Positions 6,962-11,128 of a stretch of 11,128 bases of DNA are shown here, piece by piece; the stretch's first letter is position 1, and every line of letters begins with the position of its first letter. A program made the translations under genes and the position numbers. The notes beneath the pieces are model-generated. The model saw nothing but the letters and a program-made list of their open reading frames with translations, ran no database searches and was not told where the DNA came from. Origin of the DNA: Desulfuromusa sp. (lineage in GTDB: Bacteria; Desulfobacterota; Desulfuromonadia; Desulfuromonadales; Geopsychrobacteraceae); the NCBI GenBank assembly GCA_030590745.1, contig JAUVCS010000013.1, forward strand, positions 1 to 11,128, in the 5' to 3' direction.

Positions 6962-7718
6962 ATCCAAGCAGCTCCTGTTCCAGGGAGAGTCCGGATAACT
7001 GTTCGGTCGAAATCACCAAAGTCAGCCAGATTTCACTATAATCATTGACTTGATCAATACTGACAACGCGCATCCTTACCAGCTCCAGAGTTGCAAGAAA
7101 AGTAACAATCAACTCACTGAGATGAAATTCAGCAGAGAAAATTTCCCGGAAAGAGAGACGTTTCTTCTGCGCTAATTTATCTGCAATTCGAGTAACATAA
7201 TCGTCAACAGAGAGGGACTCCCGAATAACCTCATGGAAAGTTTCAACAGGTTTATCTTTTAATAGCCGGTGAAAAGCGTCAGCAAGTTGATAGATCCCGA
7301 TGACAATCTCATCCTCTTCCTCCCCCTCGACAAAACAATCAGCCAATTGAAACTGTCCGGAGAAAACATCTCTTTCCAGCTGTGGTAGTTGCTGAAACAA
7401 CCCGGCAATATCTTTATAACGCTGATATTCCAATAATCGTTTCACCAACTCCGCACGTGGGTCCTCTTCCTCTTCAATGATGTCATCACTGACCGGCAAC
7501 AACATCCTTGACTTGATATGGATAAGGTTTGCCGCCATCAGCAAAAACTCACCAGCGATATCCAGATCAAGTTGTTGCATCTGTTCAATAATCGTCAGAT
7601 ATTGCTCAGTAATTTCAACGATACGGATATCACATATATCCATTTCGTGACTTTTAATCAAATGTAACAGGAGATCGAGGGGACCGGAAAAATTTTCTAG
7701 TTGGATTTGAATTGCCAT
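6954..7718 (-). CDS. scpA: Segregation and condensation protein ScpA (kleisin)
   Basis: Kleisin subunit that bridges the SMC heads and binds the ScpB dimer in condensin. The N-terminal signature LENFSGPLDLLLHLIKSHEMDI is followed by a helix with EFLLMAANLIHIKSRMLLP. The acidic middle has the typical RAELVKRLLEYQRYKDIA. The C-terminal winged-helix segment includes FREIFSAEFHLSELIVTFLATLELVR. About 254 residues is normal. The start could be ATG (7718) or the in-frame TTG at 7727, which would form a TTGA overlap with the protease stop. Neither has a strong Shine-Dalgarno, so coupling to the protease gene is likely; I took ATG. From memory, trpS lies between the M50 gene and scpA in several Clostridia and Geobacter relatives. 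It is absent here. Confidence 0.96.
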   Translation of the reverse strand: MAIQIQLENFSGPLDLLLHLIKSHEMDICDIRIVEITEQYLTIIEQMQQLDLDIAGEFLLMAANLIHIKSRMLLPVSDDIIEEEEDPRAELVKRLLEYQRYKDIAGLFQQLPQLERDVFSGQFQLADCFVEGEEEDEIVIGIYQLADAFHRLLKDKPVETFHEVIRESLSVDDYVTRIADKLAQKKRLSFREIFSAEFHLSELIVTFLATLELVRMRVVSIDQVNDYSEIWLTLVISTEQLSGLSLEQELLGYG

Positions 7719-7723
7719 TTTTT

Positions 7724-8410
7724 TCAATGACCAAAAAGAAAACGGATAGATTGTTTAACCATGATGGTTGTGTCCCCGGCCATAAAAGCTACGAGGGTGT
7801 TAATGATTGGGCCAAGAACCAACGACCATACATCAGTAAAGAAAACTAAAAACAAAATCAATACAAAGCCAAATGGTTCCAGCTTGCTCACCAGTGCAGC
7901 CTGACGTTCCGGAAGAATTCCGGTGAGAATCCTGCCACCATCAAGTGGCGGCAATGGGATCAGATTAAAAACCCCCAGTAACACATTAATATAGAGGCTG
8001 AACCCGAGCATCATCTTGACCGGAGTTGTAAATTGGTTGTAGAGCTGCGAATCCCCGAAGGAACTCAGATCAAGCAAACCCAACCCCCTTAACAACAGAG
8101 CAGATACTACTGCTAAGATTAAATTTGTCGTCGGACCGGCAAGAGCAACCCAGATCATATCACGGCGTGGTCGGCGAAAATTCCCCGGATTTACCGGCAC
8201 TGGACGCGCCCAACCAAAACCAAAAATAAAAATTGCAATGGTTCCGATCGGATCTAGATGTTTCATCGGGTTGAGGGTCAAACGCCCCAGTAACCGGGCC
8301 GTCGGGTCACCAAACCGTTCTGCAATATAGCCATGCGCGACCTCATGTAGAATAATTGCCAGAAGCGCCGGTACCAGCATGATTGCGATTTTTGAAACAA
8401 TTGATTCCAT
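7724..8410 (-). CDS. Site-2 protease-type M50 family membrane zinc metalloprotease
   Basis: 228-residue polytopic membrane protein with several hydrophobic segments: about residues 6-22, 53-67, 84-108, 134-152, 179-192 and 195-211. The zinc-binding HEVAHG (22-27; His22, Glu23, His26) lies in the first helix. Conserved NPMKHLDPIG (47-56), AGPTTN (91-96) and NLIPLPPLDGGR (149-160, third ligand Asp157) complete the group of small S2P-like peptidases without PDZ domains (S2P-M50, rhomboid-like size). Family members cleave substrates within the membrane; the substrate here is unknown. The ATG has only a loose GAGG eleven bases upstream. The gene is the first of a unit with scpA, scpB and rluB, driven by the 8514-8542 promoter. 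Confidence 0.92.
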   Translation of the reverse strand: MESIVSKIAIMLVPALLAIILHEVAHGYIAERFGDPTARLLGRLTLNPMKHLDPIGTIAIFIFGFGWARPVPVNPGNFRRPRRDMIWVALAGPTTNLILAVVSALLLRGLGLLDLSSFGDSQLYNQFTTPVKMMLGFSLYINVLLGVFNLIPLPPLDGGRILTGILPERQAALVSKLEPFGFVLILFLVFFTDVWSLVLGPIINTLVAFMAGDTTIMVKQSIRFLFGH

Positions 8411-8481
8411 ACAGATTAAAACCTCGATATAAAGACTTGAACACTGAGCGCAAAGGAAACTGCAGTGTAATAATTTTAAAG

Positions 8482-8496
8482 CTGGAGAAACTCCAG
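8482..8496 (-). promoter_or_regulatory. Short hairpin in the protease-scpAB-rluB leader
   Basis: A perfect 6-bp stem CTGGAG/CTCCAG with a TTT loop on the minus strand is followed by CTTTAAAATTATT. The tract is too short and too mixed for a confident terminator. It lies about 10-25 bases into the predicted leader, so it may be a weak attenuator or an RNA-stability element. Confidence 0.35.
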
Positions 8497-8513
8497 AAAT
8501 TCAACAATTCTGT

Positions 8514-8542
8514 AGTGTAAGCGACAGCTGCAACCGGGTCAA
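8514..8542 (-). promoter_or_regulatory. Sigma70-like promoter for protease-scpA-scpB-rluB
   Basis: Minus-strand TTGACC (8542-8537, 5 of 6), a 17-bp spacer, then TACACT (8519-8514, 4 of 6). It begins seven bases after the stop codon of the upstream fusion gene. A start near 8507 gives a leader of about 97 bases before the protease ATG. Confidence 0.6.
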
Positions 8543-8548
8543 TATGTG

Positions 8549-11128
8549 TCAGAGTCCATCTGCTATCGAAAAATTCTCTTGCACCAGCAGAATTTCTTCA
8601 TCCCGGGTCCTGATTTCACAATTGAGTCGGGCGTCGAGCAGCATCTTAAAGATATCCTGAAAATATCGTCCCGGGATAAAACCAAGAGAAATAAGAGCCG
8701 CACCATCGATGAGCACTTTTTCCTTACGTAAATCAGTTATATATAGTGAAATCCATTTTCGAAGTTTCTCATCTTCACTCCGCGCCATTAAAAAAAGTAT
8801 CACTTCAAGGGAGAAATCATTCAGCCAGGAATAGATATCACTGTTTTTTGGCTCACCTTGATCATACCGGCGCTGCTGGATAAACTTGAGAAACTGTTGG
8901 GCTGCCGGTAACTGTTCATTCAGCAGCTGTCGATCTTTCGGTTGCATTCCGAGCCAGAAGCTGACCCTGTCCACCCCTTTTCCGGTTATATTATCCAAAA
9001 GGCACAGAACATACAATAACCACCGCCGGTAACTTTCACCGGTATAGAGTAAATCAAACCAGCTGCTCGACCGTTCTGCAGCAACAAATAAGCTGGCTGT
9101 TTGCTGATTGAAATGGAGTTCAGGATCAATGAATTTCAATAGATCAAATTGTTCCAAACGCTTTAATGCCGGAACCACCCGGGGCTCATCTAAAATCTGC
9201 TCTAATTCGTGAAGAATCCTTATACCGGATATTTTTTTTACCGATTTCAAGCGGAGAGCACTGCGCATCAACCGTTCGGTTTGCCGGCCGATACAAAAAC
9301 CTAACCGCTGCTCAAAGCGAACCGCCCGAAACAAGCGAGTAGGATCTTCAATAAAACTCAAATTATGGAGAATTCGGATCGATTTATCTTTCAGATCACG
9401 TTGCCCGCCAAAGAAATCAAGCATCTGACCGAAACTATCCTGATTAAGTGAGAGGGTCAGAGTGTTGATGGTAAAATCGCGGCGATAAAGATCATGTCGG
9501 ATTGAGGCATGTTCAACTTGCGGCAACACCGCAGGACGATCGTAATACTCAAGTCGAGCCGAGGCGATATCAACTTTGAAGCCATTGGAGAAAATCAGGA
9601 CGGCTGTCCCAAATTTCTCATGGACATGAACACGGCAAGGGACCGTTTCAGAAAACTTGTTCGCAAACAGGATGGCATCACCCTCAACAACAACATCGAT
9701 ATCCAGATTTTGTTGTCGTAACAATAAATCCCGGACAATGCCTCCAACCAGGTAAATTCGCAATCCAAGATGGTCAGCAGCAGCGCCCATCTGCTGTAAC
9801 AGCTGTTTAACCGGCTCAGGCATCTGGGTATCCAGTAAGCGGCGCAGATTTTTCCGCTTGAGTTGCAAACTACGCCGTTCAGAGATTCCCTGAAATTCAC
9901 CTTCAGCTAACTGACCATCCCCCAACATATAACGGAGCAAATCAGTCCGGGTAACGACTCCAATAAGAGTTTTTGAATCAACTACGGGGATGCAGCGCTG
10001 GTTGTGTTCAATAATTCCCTGTTGTAATTCAGCGAGAGATGCCTGTGGGGAGACCAGTTGAAAGTCAGTATTCATCACATCAATAACCGGCATTTTTGAT
10101 AATTTATGATGTGCCGCTTTTTCAACCAGTTGTCGGGTAAGGATCCCGACAACCTGCTGCTGATCATCCAGGATCGGGATGGCATTGAAATTAAACCGCG
10201 TCATCAAGCCACGGGCAGCACCAACAGTTGAATTAACAGAGAGAGTCTTGACCGGTGCAGACATCAAATCGCGAGCATGACAATGTGAACGGACATATTT
10301 TGGAAGTAACTGTTCGATTCGATCAAGCAACTGCGACAGAGTGAGATCACGAACCGTTGCAGAAGCAGCAAATGCATGGCCACCACCACCAAATTCCTGA
10401 AACAACTCCCCCACATGGACTGCAGGCAAGCGGGAACGTCCAACCAGAAAAATACGATCATTCATCCGTACTGCAATAATCAAAACATTGAGGTTCTCAA
10501 TATCTTTAAGCTTATGTGCCAGGCTGGAGATATCTCCAACATAATCATCGATTGTCGCATAAGCAATGGCAATTTCTACACCATTGGCAATGATTTTCTG
10601 ACAGGATTTCAATAATTCATTGAGTAAACCAACCTGCTCAGAAGTCATTTCCCGAACCAGAAAATCGTCAACGGTATTAAGATTGGCACCATGTTGCAAT
10701 AAAAAAGCGGCAGACTGAAAATCAGCAGGGGTTGTCCCGGAAAAAAGCAGATGACCGGTATCTTCATAGAGACCAAGCATCATCATGGTCGCTTCATCAG
10801 CCTCAGGAACAATCCCCCGGTCGATAAAAAGTTGCGTCATGATGGTCGTTGTTGCACCGACCTCCTGAATGAATTCAACGTCCCCTTTGATGGTGTGCTC
10901 ATCAACAGGATGGTGATCATAGATATGAACCTGCAGATCAGGGTTCTGGAGGATCTCTGCAAACTGGCCAATTCTGACCGAACTACGGACATCAACAAGG
11001 ATTAACCTGGTCACTTCACTCAGATTGATATCGCGAATCCGCTTGATATCATAAGCATAGAGGGTGCTTTGCAGGAGAAAATCGCGCAAACCACGCTCCT
11101 GACCTCCAGAAAATACTAAAACGGCATC
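8549..11128 (-). CDS. DHH/DHHA1-CBS-CBS-tRNA nucleotidyltransferase fusion protein (5' end beyond window)
   Basis: 859 residues are visible and the frame is open to the window edge (first residues DAVLVFSGGQ), so the real start lies outside. Numbering from the first visible residue: DHH phosphoesterase with VDVR (45-48) and IYDHH (69-73), and DHHA1 glycine motif GGGGH (247-251). Two CBS domains follow (about 285-338 and 348-403). A class II nucleotidyltransferase head then has LVGG (460-463), RD (466-467), catalytic DID (476-478), RRDF (549-552) and EDPTR (594-598), and helical body and tail domains run to the end. The head builds or repairs the tRNA 3' CCA end. A bacterial poly(A)-polymerase signature is not apparent after the DxD. 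Deltaproteobacteria and Aquifex can split CC- and A-addition between two enzymes; which activity this has is not decidable by eye. DHH domains are often oligonucleotide phosphodiesterases, and CBS pairs often bind adenine nucleotides. The TTG at 11089 is internal, not a start. Confidence 0.92.
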   Translation of the reverse strand, partial: DAVLVFSGGQERGLRDFLLQSTLYAYDIKRIRDINLSEVTRLILVDVRSSVRIGQFAEILQNPDLQVHIYDHHPVDEHTIKGDVEFIQEVGATTTIMTQLFIDRGIVPEADEATMMMLGLYEDTGHLLFSGTTPADFQSAAFLLQHGANLNTVDDFLVREMTSEQVGLLNELLKSCQKIIANGVEIAIAYATIDDYVGDISSLAHKLKDIENLNVLIIAVRMNDRIFLVGRSRLPAVHVGELFQEFGGGGHAFAASATVRDLTLSQLLDRIEQLLPKYVRSHCHARDLMSAPVKTLSVNSTVGAARGLMTRFNFNAIPILDDQQQVVGILTRQLVEKAAHHKLSKMPVIDVMNTDFQLVSPQASLAELQQGIIEHNQRCIPVVDSKTLIGVVTRTDLLRYMLGDGQLAEGEFQGISERRSLQLKRKNLRRLLDTQMPEPVKQLLQQMGAAADHLGLRIYLVGGIVRDLLLRQQNLDIDVVVEGDAILFANKFSETVPCRVHVHEKFGTAVLIFSNGFKVDIASARLEYYDRPAVLPQVEHASIRHDLYRRDFTINTLTLSLNQDSFGQMLDFFGGQRDLKDKSIRILHNLSFIEDPTRLFRAVRFEQRLGFCIGRQTERLMRSALRLKSVKKISGIRILHELEQILDEPRVVPALKRLEQFDLLKFIDPELHFNQQTASLFVAAERSSSWFDLLYTGESYRRWLLYVLCLLDNITGKGVDRVSFWLGMQPKDRQLLNEQLPAAQQFLKFIQQRRYDQGEPKNSDIYSWLNDFSLEVILFLMARSEDEKLRKWISLYITDLRKEKVLIDGAALISLGFIPGRYFQDIFKMLLDARLNCEIRTRDEEILLVQENFSIADGL

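Noticed and set aside
8482-8496. Hairpin as terminator of the fusion gene
   Set aside because: The stem is only six pairs, the following tract is CTTTAAAATT, and it lies downstream of the predicted next promoter, so it is listed only as a possible leader element.
11087-11089. TTG at 11089 as the start of the fusion gene
   Set aside because: The frame stays open upstream to the window edge and the preceding residues (AVLVFSGGQERG) read as normal DHH-domain sequence, so it is internal.
8549-11089. Nucleotidyltransferase as poly(A) polymerase (PcnB)
   Set aside because: The region after the catalytic DxD lacks the basic GRRF-type signature expected of bacterial poly(A) polymerases, and the DHH-CBS fusion is typical of the tRNA end-processing branch.
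1-11128. RNA genes, CRISPR arrays, insertion sequences, origins
   Set aside because: The only non-coding gaps are about 91, 30, 176 and 138 bases and show no cloverleaf, spaced repeats or element ends.

Overview
The window is a compact bacterial chromosome segment in which every gene reads on the minus strand, so genes run from high to low coordinates. Gene content and architecture suggest a Desulfuromonadales-type bacterium (Geobacter/Pelobacter/Desulfuromonas relatives). The pointers are a large DHH-CBS-CBS-tRNA nucleotidyltransferase fusion, a site-2-type M50 protease coupled to scpA-scpB-rluB, and mutL-miaA with an endonuclease-type MutL. This placement is inferred from memory of these lineages, not from a search. 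Three start codons are or may be TTG.

Region 1 (11128 to 8549) holds the fusion protein. Its 5' end lies outside the window, including the first DHH-domain motif. Its stop codon sits directly beside a good sigma70-like promoter (8514-8542). That promoter should drive Region 2 (8410 to 5682): M50 metalloprotease, scpA, scpB and rluB, tightly packed with overlapping stops and starts. ScpA and ScpB are the non-SMC subunits of condensin, and RluB modifies 23S rRNA.

Region 3 (5505 to 2374) follows a 176-bp AT-rich gap with a second sigma70-like promoter (5549-5578). It encodes a 706-residue soluble TPR protein with long acidic linkers. Thirty bases later comes an ExeA/MshM-type AAA+ ATPase. The pair ends at a strong intrinsic terminator (2374-2413). 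ATPase plus TPR protein resembles the MshM/MshN pair of MSHA-type pilus loci and the cytoplasmic half of FimV. No pilus or secretion gene is in view, so this pair is the least explained part of the window.

Region 4 (2357 to 1) begins only 16 bases after the terminator: mutL, then miaA in a TAATG stop/start overlap. miaA is cut by the window edge. MutL carries the full set of endonuclease motifs and a likely beta-clamp-binding peptide, indicating MutH-independent mismatch repair.

I see no tRNA, rRNA, CRISPR array, insertion sequence or phage gene. Most of the window is conserved housekeeping. The TPR/ATPase pair and the fusion protein are the best candidates for unexplored biology.
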